This document shows, one piece after another, positions 14,905 through 24,095 of a DNA stretch of 45,498 nucleotides. The notes under the pieces were generated by a model that did no database searches, was not told the origin of the DNA, and saw only the letters and a list, made by a program, of their open reading frames with translations. Source of the stretch: Rhodococcus sp. HM1 (lineage in GTDB: Bacteria; Actinomycetota; Actinomycetes; Mycobacteriales; Mycobacteriaceae); the NCBI RefSeq assembly GCF_023218075.1, contig NZ_JALPTB010000053.1, positions 1 to 45,498 of the forward strand, in the 5' to 3' direction. The position numbers were made by a program, and so were the translations under genes. Position 1 is the stretch's first letter. Each line of letters begins with the position of its first letter.

Positions 14905-16137
14905 TCAGAAGAACCCGGTGTCGGGCAGAGGAGTGTCGTTGACGAACAGGTCACCGAGGACCCTCGCCTTGTATGCCGTCGGATTGTGGGCGAACAGGGT
15001 GCGCAGGTTTCGCCAATGCCGATCGAGGTGTGCCGACTGCCGCGTGGCGGAGGCACCGCCCACATCGAAGAGACGGGACGCGGCGCGCAGTGCCGGTTCC
15101 TCGATCGCCACCTTCGCCTTCGCTGCCAGGATCGAGGCCCGCGCCTCGAGGGCCGGGTCGATCCCGGTCGTCCGCGCAGCGGCGGTCGCCTCGTCCTGCG
15201 CTTCTGCAGCGGCGCGCACGATCGATTCCGCCGCGAACGCCGTCGCGGTCAGCGAGCCGATGATCTCCAGCAGCTGCGGATCGTGACGGGGCTCCGAGAC
15301 CGTTGCGAACGCGAAGCTACGCCGCCGGCTGCGAACGAGCTCGGCGGCATCGGTGGCGACGGATCGGAGAATGCCCGCTGCGACGGCGTGGAGAACGAGT
15401 TGCGGGAACGACTGCCGTGCGCGCAGCGTGTCGCCGGCGAGGCGGAACGGGAAGGTTTCGTCCTCTGCCACCCGCACGTCGGTGAAGACCGTTGTCCCGC
15501 TGCCGGTATGGCGCTGGCCGATTCCGTCCCAGTCGTCGAGGTGCTCGACGCCCTCGCGACGAGTAGGAACGACCGCGCTGAGCACGGTGCCGTCCGGCAC
15601 TCCTGCGGTGACCCTCACGTAGTCGGAGAACACGGTGCCCGTGCTGTAGAACTTGGTGCCGTTCAATCGGTATCCGTCACCGTCGGAGGTGAGCGTCGTA
15701 TCGAACTCGTACTTGCCCACCGCGCGGGATGACAGCTCGGAGTTCGCGCCGCCGAACAAGGAGCCGGCGAGAACCTCACCGAGCCACCGCTGCTTCTTCT
15801 CGGTGGTCGGTACCCGGAACAGTTCCTCGACGAAGGCGAAGTGCACCCGCAGAATGTGCGGCACGTCCGGATCCGCCTCAGCGAGATCGATGATCAGGTC
15901 GAACAGATCGCGCAACGAGTAGCCGGCACCACCCAGTTCCACCGGAACCCGCACCGCGCCGATTCGCTCTTCGCGGAGCAGTTCGAGAGCTGCGAGCGGC
16001 GGTTCGCCACCACCCTCGTCCCGGCGGCGCCGTGCGTCGGCGGCAATCACCGAAAGGATCTCGCTGCGTGAACGACCGGATCCCGGTGACAGTCGGTCTG
16101 CCGGACCGGGCCGTAGGTCGACGGATTGCGTTGTCAT
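14905..16137 (-). CDS. DszC-like flavin-dependent monooxygenase
   Basis: This 410-aa protein has the acyl-CoA dehydrogenase fold and is closest in pattern to the gene at 4349: RLNGTKFYSTGTVFSDYV, WDGIGQRHTGSGTTVF, HLDRHWRNLRTLFAHNP and a C-terminal ...TGFF. It is expected to use FMNH2 and O2 to oxygenate an organic sulfur compound. ATG 16137 has GAAGGAC 4 bases upstream. It is the middle gene of a three-gene operon: short LLM protein (22 bases upstream), this gene, then the DszA-like gene. The likeness to 4349 suggests paralogues from an old duplication with different substrates. Confidence 0.85.
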   Translation of the reverse strand: MTTQSVDLRPGPADRLSPGSGRSRSEILSVIAADARRRRDEGGGEPPLAALELLREERIGAVRVPVELGGAGYSLRDLFDLIIDLAEADPDVPHILRVHFAFVEELFRVPTTEKKQRWLGEVLAGSLFGGANSELSSRAVGKYEFDTTLTSDGDGYRLNGTKFYSTGTVFSDYVRVTAGVPDGTVLSAVVPTRREGVEHLDDWDGIGQRHTGSGTTVFTDVRVAEDETFPFRLAGDTLRARQSFPQLVLHAVAAGILRSVATDAAELVRSRRRSFAFATVSEPRHDPQLLEIIGSLTATAFAAESIVRAAAEAQDEATAAARTTGIDPALEARASILAAKAKVAIEEPALRAASRLFDVGGASATRQSAHLDRHWRNLRTLFAHNPTAYKARVLGDLFVNDTPLPDTGFF

Positions 16138-16159
16138 GACGTCCTTCGAATTTTCGGGG

Positions 16160-17044
16160 TTACGAAACGGGAAACAGACTGCGACGGTGCCCACTGAGGA
16201 TGCGAGAGGCCGCAGGCAGACCGAGGCGCTCACGGAGCGTCGTGTCTCCGGCCCCGGGCGGTCTCGGTCCGGCGACGGTCGCAACGGATTCGAGATCGTG
16301 CACGTCACGAATCCTGACGACCACGCCGCCGCGCTCGGGTGCCTCGACGTCCCACGAGCCGTTCCACGTGACCTCACGCAGCGTGAGGATCTGCTGGTGG
16401 GCGCCCTCGTCGGTGCCGCGCACGATCACGACATCGGGTGCGCCCGCGATCGAGTCCGGCGCAGTGTCCGAGAACCGGAACACCGGTAGCTTCCGCTGTG
16501 GCGGCTCCGGCACGTTGAGCGGTCCCGAAACCGAGAACACTCCCTCGTGGTCGATGAAGGTGATGCGTTCCGACTCGACGAACACGGCCCGTTCGCGGTC
16601 GGCGACGATGCTGTCGGCGGGCCAGCTCTCCCACAGCTTGCGCGCGACGGTCACCGCGTCGTCGAGCAGGCTCTCCACGCCCTCGGCGGGGCCGCTCGAT
16701 GCTCCGGCGCCCACCAGCCAGCCGATCCTGCCCCCGCTCAGGTGATCGAGCGACGCGAGCCGCCGCGCGAGGTTGTACGGGTGATGAACCCGAGGATCGG
16801 CTGCGACGACGAGACCGATCCTGCGGGAGTTCGCCGCCAGCAATGCGGCGGCGACGCTCGCGTCGAACCGCTGCTCCGGCGCGACCCGCGGATCGAGCAC
16901 GTCGCCTCCCAGGATGGCGAAGTCGACCGCCGACGCGTCGAGAAGTGCCCCCGCCTCGAGGGGTGACAAAGGGCCGGCCGGATCGAACAACTCCGACAAC
17001 ACCGCAGTGTCGATGTCGATCCCGACCAGCGGTCGTGTTCCCAC
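16160..17044 (-). CDS. Short LLM-family homologue, probably lacking part of the barrel
   Basis: This protein is 294 aa from GTG 17044, chosen because GGAGGAG lies 9 bases upstream; an ATG at 17068 lacks a site. Residues about 60-200 match LLM monooxygenases: RRIGLVVAADPRVHHPYNLA, LDHLSGGRIGWLVGAGASSG, KLWESWPADSIVADRERAVF and FSVSGPLNVPEPPQRKLPVF. After that the usual C-terminal 150 residues are replaced by a short unrelated tail, against about 430 aa for full members. It may be a non-catalytic partner of the two oxygenases downstream or a degenerating enzyme. The reading frame is intact and well translated. Confidence 0.72.
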   Translation of the reverse strand: MGTRPLVGIDIDTAVLSELFDPAGPLSPLEAGALLDASAVDFAILGGDVLDPRVAPEQRFDASVAAALLAANSRRIGLVVAADPRVHHPYNLARRLASLDHLSGGRIGWLVGAGASSGPAEGVESLLDDAVTVARKLWESWPADSIVADRERAVFVESERITFIDHEGVFSVSGPLNVPEPPQRKLPVFRFSDTAPDSIAGAPDVVIVRGTDEGAHQQILTLREVTWNGSWDVEAPERGGVVVRIRDVHDLESVATVAGPRPPGAGDTTLRERLGLPAASRILSGHRRSLFPVS

Positions 17045-17350
17045 CGAAATCGTCTCCTCCGCATGCATTTCCGGTACACAGGCCCGAGAGATGGCCGTGG
17101 CCGGGACTCCAGGGCCACCGGTCGAAACTCTCACCGAATTCCGGCGCCTGCCATCGTTAGGCTCGAGATGGTTCTGAACCGGCCTCTGCCGCAGTCGCGC
17201 CGGCGTCGAGACGACCTGCGTGAAATACCTTCAGGCGGAGGCAAACGCTTCTCTTCGATCGACGCTCGTCCGAGCATTGCCTGCGACATACCGCCTCGCG
17301 AATGCGGAAATGCATGCCGTATAGCGATTTACCTACCTGTAAGGAACATC
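17045..17350. promoter_or_regulatory. Divergent intergenic region between two LLM operons
   Basis: This 306-base region separates the minus-strand operon at 17044 from the plus-strand gene at 17351. TCGAAACTCTCACCGAA at 17122-17138 matches an element in the equivalent divergent region at 25467-25483 in 13 of 17 positions. GTAAGGA precedes the GTG at 17351. I see no hairpin. Likely promoters for both directions, boxes not certain. Confidence 0.45.
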
Positions 17351-18712
17351 GTGCCCCAGAGAAACCCGTCCGTCTTCTTCGTCTCATCCGAATTTCGGTT
17401 CGCCGATCGCTTTCCCCGATGGAAGTTCTCGTCGACGCCGGCCGAATCGGAGGGCAATCACCGAGCGAGGGCCGAGTTCGCACGCGAGCTGGAACACCTG
17501 GGTTTCGACGCGGTGTTCATCGCGGATTTCGCGGGACTGAACAGAACACAGATCGCGTACGACGGCCCCCGCTCGTTCGAGCCGCTCACCCTGGCCACGT
17601 ATCTGGCCGCACACACCGACCGGATCGGTCTCGTGATCACGCTGTCCACGCAGTTCAGTGAGCCCTACACGGTGGCCCGGGAACTCACCTCGCTCGATCG
17701 GCTGTCGGGCGGCCGGGCGGGCTGGAACGTCGTGACGTCGTTCAACGGTGAGGTCAACTACGGATACACCACCCTTCCCGCCCCGCACGACCGGTACCGC
17801 AGGGCCCGGGAATTCCTCGGCGTCACCAAGGCGCTGTGGAAGTCGTGGGATCCCGACGCGATCATCGCAGACCCGGACTCGGAGATCTACGTCGACACCG
17901 ACCGGGTCCGGGACATCGACTGGGAGGGAGAGAACTTCCGGGTTCGGCAGGCCCTCGACCTTCCACCCGCACCCCAGTCGTTCCCGGTGATCGCGCAGGC
18001 CGGGGCATCCGACATCGGGATCGAGTTCGCTGCCGAATCCGCCGAAGTCGTCTTCGTCGCGAGCCCCGATCTCGCGTCGGGACAGAGCTACTACAGGAAG
18101 CTCAAGGACGCGGTCGTCGCCAAGGGGCGGCACCCGGACGACCTGAAGGTGCTGCCGGGAATCCGGATCTATCTGGGCGATACCGAAACGGATGCGAAAG
18201 CGGCCTACCGCGCCGAACTGACCGATCGGGACCTCGAGCGTGCACGTGAAGCGATCCGCTACGAGATTCCGGAACTGGACCTCACGGACCTCGGCTTCGA
18301 CGATCCGATTCCGCTCGACCGGTTCCCCACCCTGGCAGAACTCGAGCAGCGGGGCCGGCGCGTCAGTCGAGCGCTCATCTACCGCCGGTGGATCGAGACC
18401 GGCGAATACGCCACCCTGCGCGACTTCCTCGTGCGGTACGCGACGTCGTTCGGTCACTTCCAGATCGTCGGCACCGCGGAGCACGCGGCGGCGACGATCG
18501 CGCAGTGGATCGACGAGGGTGCAGCGGACGGATTCATTCTTCTCGGTGGCTCGAGTTTCGAACGGATCCGGCGCGACCTCCTTCCGCGCCTACGGGATCT
18601 CGGCATCTTCCGGGATCCCGAGAACGAGAATGGGCACGACATCAGTCTGCGTCGACGTCTCGGAACCACCACACCCGGTCTCGAAACGACCCGGTTGCTC
18701 GTCGAGAGCTGA
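17351..18712 (+). CDS. LLM flavin monooxygenase, NtaA/SnaA/DszA type
   Basis: This 453-aa cytosolic enzyme starts at GTG 17351 with GTAAGGA upstream. LLM hallmarks are RIGLVITLSTQFSEPYTVAR, LSGGRAGWNVVTSFNGEVNY, FPVIAQAGASDIGIEFAAES and the C-terminal IVGTAEHAAATIAQWIDEGA. It needs FMNH2 from a separate reductase. Its closest in-window relatives by eye are those at 13599, 24096 and 28515, but it is longer at the N-terminus and C-terminus. It is a single-gene unit bounded by a divergent promoter region and a strong terminator. Substrate unknown; an organosulfur or aminopolycarboxylate-type compound would fit the family. Confidence 0.87.
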   Translation: MPQRNPSVFFVSSEFRFADRFPRWKFSSTPAESEGNHRARAEFARELEHLGFDAVFIADFAGLNRTQIAYDGPRSFEPLTLATYLAAHTDRIGLVITLSTQFSEPYTVARELTSLDRLSGGRAGWNVVTSFNGEVNYGYTTLPAPHDRYRRAREFLGVTKALWKSWDPDAIIADPDSEIYVDTDRVRDIDWEGENFRVRQALDLPPAPQSFPVIAQAGASDIGIEFAAESAEVVFVASPDLASGQSYYRKLKDAVVAKGRHPDDLKVLPGIRIYLGDTETDAKAAYRAELTDRDLERAREAIRYEIPELDLTDLGFDDPIPLDRFPTLAELEQRGRRVSRALIYRRWIETGEYATLRDFLVRYATSFGHFQIVGTAEHAAATIAQWIDEGAADGFILLGGSSFERIRRDLLPRLRDLGIFRDPENENGHDISLRRRLGTTTPGLETTRLLVES

Positions 18713-18743
18713 GCGTCCCGGCCGAGCGGCGGACGCGAAAGCA

Positions 18744-18786
18744 TATCGCTTGCCGCGGAACGAGATCCGTTCCGCGGCACGCGATA
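18744..18786. terminator. Strong bidirectional terminator
   Basis: Arms 18751-18762 and 18768-18779 form a perfect 12-bp stem with loop AGATC. After a one-base mismatch, an outer 6-bp stem (18744-18749 with 18781-18786) extends it. It lies between two convergent genes with stops at 18712 and 18815, so it probably serves both. Confidence 0.85.
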
Positions 18787-18814
18787 CGAGTATCGGTGAC
18801 GGCGCGATCCGTGA

Positions 18815-20434
18815 TCAGGCTCCGACGAGCAGCGAGCTCCGGAACCGCTGTCCCGGAACGGAGTCGATGAGATTGCGCGTGTACTCCGAAGACGGTTCGT
18901 CGAACACTCGTTGCGTGTCGCCGAATTCGACGAGCCGACCCGACCGGAGAACGGCGACTCTGTGCGAGATCTGACGGACCACCGCAAGATCGTGGGAGAT
19001 GAACAGGTACGTCAGGTCCAGATTGCGCTGCAGATCGATCAGGAGGGCAATGATCTGGTCCTGTGTGACCACGTCGAGGGCGGAGAGCGGCTCGTCCAGA
19101 ATGACGATCTCCGGCCGGACCACCAGTGCCCGCGCGATGGCGACGCGCTGGCGCTGGCCTCCCGACAGTTCGGCGGCGTACTTGTCGAGGGATCCCGCCG
19201 GTAGGTTCACGCTGCCGAGGGCCTGTTCGATCCGCTGTTTTCGCAGCGCGGCGTCGCCGATCCCGAAGGAGCGCAACGGCTCGTCGAGGATCTGCCGGAT
19301 CGACCATCGGGGGTCCAGCGCGGAGTCGGGGTTCTGGTAGACGAACTGGACCTCGCGCCAGTGGTGGCGTCGCTCGCGGTGCCCGAGCCGGGCGACGTTC
19401 CGCCCGAGCACTTCGACCGTGCCGCCGGTCGGTGTTGTCAGTCCGATGATCATCTTCGCGGTGGTCGACTTGCCCGACCCGGACTCGCCGACCAGGGCGA
19501 CGGTCTCGCCGCGCCGCACCGACAGGTCGACGCCGTCGACGGCCCGGTGCACGATCCGGCCCTTGACCCGGAATTCCTTGGTGATCGCGGATACCCGGAC
19601 GACCTCGTCCGAATCGGTGCGGGTGGGCAGCGGCGCCGGCGGTGTGACCTCCCGGATCCGGCCGATCAATGTGCGCGTGTACTCCGACCGGGGCTCGGTG
19701 ACCACCGATTCGACGTCGCCCTGCTCGACGACCCGACCGTCCCTCATCACCACGATGCGCGACGCGTGGTCGGTCGCCACGCCGATGTCGTGGGTGACGA
19801 ACAGGACGGTGGTGCCGTGCTCGGCGACCAGCCGGTCCAGCACCCGCAGGACCTGGCTCTGAACCGTGACATCCAACGCGGATGTCGGTTCGTCGGCCAC
19901 GAGCAGCTTCGGATTGAGGCCGAACGCGATCGCGATGAGGACCCGTTGCCGCATACCACCGGACAGTTCACCGGGATATTGACGGAGCCGTCGTTCCGGG
20001 TTGTCGATCTCGACCTGCTCCAGCAACTCGATGCTGCGGCGACGTACCTCGCTGCGGCTCAGCTTCAGATTCCGGAGTTCGAACACCTCGGCGAGCTGCG
20101 CTCCGATCGTACGCACCGGATTCAGGGACGCCCCCGGATCCTGCGGTACCAAACCGACCGTGCTGCCGCGCAACCCGCTCCACTGCCGTTCGGACAGCCC
20201 CAGGATGCCGTGTCCGTCGAGGACCGCGGTGGTCGCATGCGTGTGCGCCGACTCGGGAAGCAGACCGACCACCACGTTCGCCAAGGTCGTCTTACCCGAG
20301 CCCGATTCGCCGACAACGGCGGTGAACTGCCCCTTCTCCAGTCTCAGGCTCACGTGGTCGAGTGCGACCTTGGCGGTGTCGCCGGCACCGTAGGTGACGA
20401 CGAGATCTTCGATGTCGAGTAGCGGTTCGGACAT
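18815..20434 (-). CDS. Dipeptide/nickel-type ABC transporter, fused double ATPase
   Basis: This 539-aa protein joins two ATPase domains equivalent to DppD and DppF. Domain 1 has Walker A GESGSGKTT at residues 42-50, signature LSGGMRQ at 157-163 and VADEPTSALD around 179-188. Domain 2 has Walker A GESGSGKST at 316-324, then ELSGGQRQRVAIARAL and VILDEPLSALD. Each ends with the C-terminal oligopeptide-ATPase motif (EYTRTLIGRI, EYTRNLIDSV). It is the last gene of an SBP-permease-permease-ATPase operon, 32 bases after the second permease gene. Fused ATPases of this kind are common in actinobacteria. Substrate is set by the binding protein at 22331. Confidence 0.93.
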   Translation of the reverse strand: MSEPLLDIEDLVVTYGAGDTAKVALDHVSLRLEKGQFTAVVGESGSGKTTLANVVVGLLPESAHTHATTAVLDGHGILGLSERQWSGLRGSTVGLVPQDPGASLNPVRTIGAQLAEVFELRNLKLSRSEVRRRSIELLEQVEIDNPERRLRQYPGELSGGMRQRVLIAIAFGLNPKLLVADEPTSALDVTVQSQVLRVLDRLVAEHGTTVLFVTHDIGVATDHASRIVVMRDGRVVEQGDVESVVTEPRSEYTRTLIGRIREVTPPAPLPTRTDSDEVVRVSAITKEFRVKGRIVHRAVDGVDLSVRRGETVALVGESGSGKSTTAKMIIGLTTPTGGTVEVLGRNVARLGHRERRHHWREVQFVYQNPDSALDPRWSIRQILDEPLRSFGIGDAALRKQRIEQALGSVNLPAGSLDKYAAELSGGQRQRVAIARALVVRPEIVILDEPLSALDVVTQDQIIALLIDLQRNLDLTYLFISHDLAVVRQISHRVAVLRSGRLVEFGDTQRVFDEPSSEYTRNLIDSVPGQRFRSSLLVGA

Positions 20435-20466
20435 GTGGATTCTGGCTCCCGTGGTTGGATCCGTGG

Positions 20467-21342
20467 TCAGATTCTGTTGGCCGCGAGCAACCGCCTGCTG
20501 ACCACACCGAGCGCGATGATCACCAGCAGGATCACGATGCCCGGCAGCGTTGTCAGCCACCACGCGGTGGCGATGTAGTTGCGTCCTTCGGCCACGAGCA
20601 GGCCCCACTCCGGAGTCGGCGGCGGGGCGCTGTATCCGAGATAGCCGAGCGCCGCGATCGCCAGGATGGCGGCACTCAGGTCGATGACCGCGAGCGCGAC
20701 CACCGCTCCCACGGCGTTCGGCAGAATGTGCTTGCGGATCACCGCCCATCGGCTCGCCCCGGACAGGAACGCCGCTTCGACGTAGTCGAGTGCGCGCACC
20801 CGGAGCACCTCCGCCCGGAACACCCGCGCGAAGATCGCGATCGAGCCGATACCCACACCGATTCCGACGGACAGCCGTCCCGCCCCGTACGCGGTGACGA
20901 TCCAGATCGACACCAGGAAGCCCGGCAGAGCCAGCAGCACGTCGCTGATGCGCATACCGACGGCGTCGACGACCGGTCCGGACACCCCGGCGAGGATCCC
21001 GATGACGCTGCCGATCACCAGGCCGACTGCGACGGCGATACCGGCCGTCAGGACGGTCTGCGATGTGCCGTGCACGACGCGGGTGAGGACGTCGCGTCCG
21101 AGGTGGTCGGTACCGAACCAGTGTTCCCAGCTCGGCGGCTGGAACTTGTCCACATGGTTGCCGGTGAGCGGGTCGAACGAGGTGAACAACCCGGGCACCA
21201 GCGTCCAGAGCACCACGACGACGAGTAACGACGCGGAGAGCAGCACCGGCAACGGAAGACCGCGCACGACGCCGAGCACCCCTGCACGGTCTTCGGAGAC
21301 TTCGGGATCGACGACGATCCGCTCCGATGTCGATTCACTCAT
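20467..21342 (-). CDS. Dipeptide/nickel-type ABC permease, DppC-like
   Basis: This 291-aa inner-membrane permease has a first membrane helix at about residues 29-50 (VLLSASLLVVVVLWTLVPGL). It then has the DppC signature HWFGTDHLGRDVLTRVVHGT, and the transport domain carrying the coupling loop EAAFLSGASRWAVIRKHILP. Its ATG overlaps the stop of the DppB-like gene (ATGA). With the preceding gene it forms the channel of the importer. Confidence 0.92.
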   Translation of the reverse strand: MSESTSERIVVDPEVSEDRAGVLGVVRGLPLPVLLSASLLVVVVLWTLVPGLFTSFDPLTGNHVDKFQPPSWEHWFGTDHLGRDVLTRVVHGTSQTVLTAGIAVAVGLVIGSVIGILAGVSGPVVDAVGMRISDVLLALPGFLVSIWIVTAYGAGRLSVGIGVGIGSIAIFARVFRAEVLRVRALDYVEAAFLSGASRWAVIRKHILPNAVGAVVALAVIDLSAAILAIAALGYLGYSAPPPTPEWGLLVAEGRNYIATAWWLTTLPGIVILLVIIALGVVSRRLLAANRI

Positions 21343-22307
21343 TGGAACCTGCCTAGGCGAGTGCTGAAACCCTTGCTCTGGGTCCTGGTTACTCGTGGAT
21401 CGAGGATCGGATAGATCAGGTCGACGGCGAGGTTGATCGCGACGATGGCGACCGTTGTGAGCAGGACGAGTCCCTGAATGAGGGAGATATCCTGTGTTGC
21501 AACAGCGTCCATCAGAACCGAGCCGAGGCCGGCCCGCGAGAAGACGGTCTCGGTGACCACCGATCCGCCCAGGAGGGCACCGACGGTGGTTGCGGTGACG
21601 GTGAGAGCCGGTCCGGCCGCGTTCTTGAGCACGTGCTTGCGGATGACCCAGCCGGGTGTTCCTCCCTTCGCACGCGCCGTGGCGACGTGGGGAAGCCGCA
21701 TGGTCGCTTCGGCATTCTTCAGCAGGACCTGCGCGATCGGCGCCGAGATCGGGACCGCGAGCACCAGCGCCGGTATGACGAACGACGCCACCGAACCGTC
21801 CGGGAAGAGCGAGAACAACCCGAGTTGCACCGAGAAGATCTGCAGGATCACCAGGCCGAGCCAGAAGGTCGGTACCGAGCTGAACAGCGGCGGGATGTTG
21901 CGCACCGCCTTGCGCAGTCGCTCGAAACGGCTGGTCGTCGCCAGCAGGACGATGCCGACCGAGATGACGATCGCGAACACGGTTGCGGTCCCGGCAAGCT
22001 TCAACGTCTCGCCGACGACGTCGGCGATGCGATCGGTGACCGCTTGCCCACTCGACAGCGAGAAGCCGAAGTTGCCGCTCGCCAGCTGCACGAGCTGCCC
22101 GAAATACTGTGCGAGCAAAGGCTTGTCGTAACCGTAGAACTGCTTGACCTGCTCGACGACTTCCGGGTTGAAGTATCCTTCCCCCTTCGCCACGAAGATC
22201 GTGGCGGGATCGGACGGGAGGATACTCACACCCCAGAACACGACGGTGTACGCGAGCAGCAGCACCAGCAGCGACTGCCCGATCCTGGAGAGCACGTATC
22301 GCGTCAT
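21339..22307 (-). CDS. Dipeptide/nickel-type ABC permease, DppB-like
   Basis: This 322-aa inner-membrane permease starts at ATG 22307 with MTRYVLSRIGQSLLVLLLAY, the standard DppB N-terminal helix. The family loop VKQFYGYDKPLLAQYFGQLV and the coupling region TARAKGGTPGWVIRKHVLKN are present. It begins 23 bases after the binding-protein gene and overlaps the DppC-like gene by four bases. About six membrane helices are visible. Confidence 0.92.
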   Translation of the reverse strand: MTRYVLSRIGQSLLVLLLAYTVVFWGVSILPSDPATIFVAKGEGYFNPEVVEQVKQFYGYDKPLLAQYFGQLVQLASGNFGFSLSSGQAVTDRIADVVGETLKLAGTATVFAIVISVGIVLLATTSRFERLRKAVRNIPPLFSSVPTFWLGLVILQIFSVQLGLFSLFPDGSVASFVIPALVLAVPISAPIAQVLLKNAEATMRLPHVATARAKGGTPGWVIRKHVLKNAAGPALTVTATTVGALLGGSVVTETVFSRAGLGSVLMDAVATQDISLIQGLVLLTTVAIVAINLAVDLIYPILDPRVTRTQSKGFSTRLGRFQ

Positions 22308-22330
22308 CGCGCGCGCCTCGGCTTCGTCAT

Positions 22331-23932
22331 CTATCCCTCCGCCTGCGAGGACTTCCAGGCACTCTGGAAGAGCGGCTCGGTCAGGTTCGTGAACTCGATG
22401 TGCACGTCCGGCGAGGCGGAGTGCACCTGCACCTCGTCCCACAGCACCAGCGCCAGGTGCTTGTCGACGACCTGCTGCTGCACCTGCGCCAGAACGTCGT
22501 TGCGCTTCTGCGGATCGGTCGCGGACAGTTCCTGACCGGACAGCGCGATGAGCTCGTCGTCCGCGGCGAACGTCAGCGTGTTCTTGTCGCGCCCGAACAG
22601 CAATGCAAGGCCCACGTTGTAGTACGTCCTGGTCCCCAGGAGCGGCTTGCTCGGGTCGGCGACGGCGATGTTGTAGGCGGTGGTGTCGCCTGCGTTGTTG
22701 ACGAGCTTGATACCGAGGTCGCGCCACTGCGACTCGATGAACTCGAATGCCGGCTTGATCACCACGCTCTGCACCGACGCGGACACACTCAGCTCGAGCG
22801 GCCTGCCGTCCTTCTCGCGGATGCCGTCGGGCCCGACCTTCCAGCCGGCCTCGTCGAGCAGCCGTGCAGCCTCGTCGGGGTTGTACTCGATCTTGTCGCC
22901 GAGGTCGACGAACGCGGGATCGTCGTGGTTCAGAACCGAATCCGCTGCCCGGTAGCTGTCGGACAGAACGGTGGCCACGAGGGCGTCGCGGTCGATGCCC
23001 AGTTGGAGGGCCCGGCGCACGCGCACATCGCTCACGTCCTCGTTGCCGATGCGGACAGCGGCGATGTTGGAGGTCAGCAATGGGGCCGAAACGGGAATGA
23101 CCTGCTTACCCGCGGCGGCGAGCCCCGCTTCGTCGGTCGGCTGGATTCCGCGCGCGACGTCGACCTGTCCGGACTGCACCGCCCCGGCACGCAGTCCCGG
23201 CTCGCCGATCGCACGGATCTCGATCTTGTCGAGGTACGCCGGCCCCTGGTTCGGGGACACTGCGGGCGGCCACGCGTAGTCGTCGCGCCGGGTCAGCACG
23301 ACCTTCTGGTCGGGCACGTGGGATTCGTAGACGAAAGCGCCCGAACCGACGACGTTCTCGATCTTGGCCTGGCCCTCGTAGTCGAGCGCGAGCGTCGACG
23401 CCGCACGGATTCCGGCGCGGTGACCGGCCACGACCCGGTAGAAGTTCGTGTTGGGTGCGGACAGGTACACGGTCACCGTGTTACCGGAAACCTCGGAGCG
23501 GTCGTAGCCGACGAAGTCCGTGAACGCGGGAATCTTCTTGTCGGGGTCGCCCTTTCCGACCTGATCGAGGTTCGCCTTGACTATGTCGGCCGTCAGCGGA
23601 GTTCCGTCGCTGAAGGTCACACCGTCCCGGATCGTAAATGTGTACACGGTGGCGTCCTCGTTCCGGGAGAAACTCTCGGCCAGCCATGGTGTGATCTCAC
23701 CGTTCCTCGGATCGGTGTAGACCAGACGGTCCACGATCTGCAGGAACAGGTTGCCGGTCGAGTAGAAGCCGCTGAGGGCGTCCGTCACGTACATGACGTC
23801 GGAGTAGACGACCGTTCCGCCCTGCTGCGGTTCACCGGACGGTCCCGTCGAGGCCGACTGTCCACCTTGCGAGCATCCTGCCAGTACGCCCGCCGCAATC
23901 AGGCCGGCGACCAGCTTCTTTACGCGTGACAT
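22331..23932 (-). CDS. Family 5 ABC substrate-binding lipoprotein (dipeptide/nickel type)
   Basis: This 533-aa lipoprotein has a signal ending AGVLAGC, with lipidation at Cys20, and the SBP_bac_5 fold: ITPWLAESFSRNEDATVYTF, FTIRDGVTFSDGTPLTADIV, DVRVRRALQLGIDRDALVAT. ATG 23932 has GTGAGGA upstream. It heads the importer operon (23932-18815). Members bind peptides, nickel chelates, opines or other organics. The flanking LLM oxygenases suggest a sulfur-containing or chelate-like compound, for example a sulfur-containing peptide or conjugate, but that is inference. Confidence 0.9.
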   Translation of the reverse strand: MSRVKKLVAGLIAAGVLAGCSQGGQSASTGPSGEPQQGGTVVYSDVMYVTDALSGFYSTGNLFLQIVDRLVYTDPRNGEITPWLAESFSRNEDATVYTFTIRDGVTFSDGTPLTADIVKANLDQVGKGDPDKKIPAFTDFVGYDRSEVSGNTVTVYLSAPNTNFYRVVAGHRAGIRAASTLALDYEGQAKIENVVGSGAFVYESHVPDQKVVLTRRDDYAWPPAVSPNQGPAYLDKIEIRAIGEPGLRAGAVQSGQVDVARGIQPTDEAGLAAAGKQVIPVSAPLLTSNIAAVRIGNEDVSDVRVRRALQLGIDRDALVATVLSDSYRAADSVLNHDDPAFVDLGDKIEYNPDEAARLLDEAGWKVGPDGIREKDGRPLELSVSASVQSVVIKPAFEFIESQWRDLGIKLVNNAGDTTAYNIAVADPSKPLLGTRTYYNVGLALLFGRDKNTLTFAADDELIALSGQELSATDPQKRNDVLAQVQQQVVDKHLALVLWDEVQVHSASPDVHIEFTNLTEPLFQSAWKSSQAEG

Positions 23933-24095
23933 GAATTCCTCACTGTGTTGCTGACTTTCGAAATCGGCGCCAGCCGATCCGTGCGAGACTCGACGGCCGT
24001 CCGCATTCCCGACAGACGGTAGGGCCCTTGGTCCCGGGCCTCAATGAATTACTTCGCCCTGGCCGAAACTCTCCACCGAAAGCGACGTGGAGCGC
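23933..24095 (-). promoter_or_regulatory. Promoter region of the dipeptide-type importer operon
   Basis: The 163 bases between two minus-strand genes hold minus-strand GGGACCAAGGGCCCTACC (24035-24018), near-identical to the element before the 13241 operon. They also hold GACTTTCGAAA (plus strand, 23953-23963) and CGAAACTCTCCACCGAA at 24064-24080, the element seen at 17122 and 25467 with one extra base. These suggest shared control of the sulfur operons. Confidence 0.45.

Noticed and set aside
13440..14942. A 500-codon open frame on the plus strand opposite the DszA-like gene
   Set aside because: It has no family resemblance, is Arg/Gly/Asp-rich in the manner of antisense frames in GC-rich DNA, and the minus-strand frame clearly encodes an LLM enzyme.
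13599..16137. A classical dszABC dibenzothiophene desulfurisation operon
   Set aside because: DszA-like and DszC-like genes are present, but no DszB desulfinase, and the short LLM gene takes the remaining place; only family-level resemblance is supported.
17302..17661. A Cys-containing frame MRKCMPYSDLPTCKEHR before the LLM gene at 17351
   Set aside because: It continues far into the LLM gene in a different frame with shadow composition and has no leader motif.
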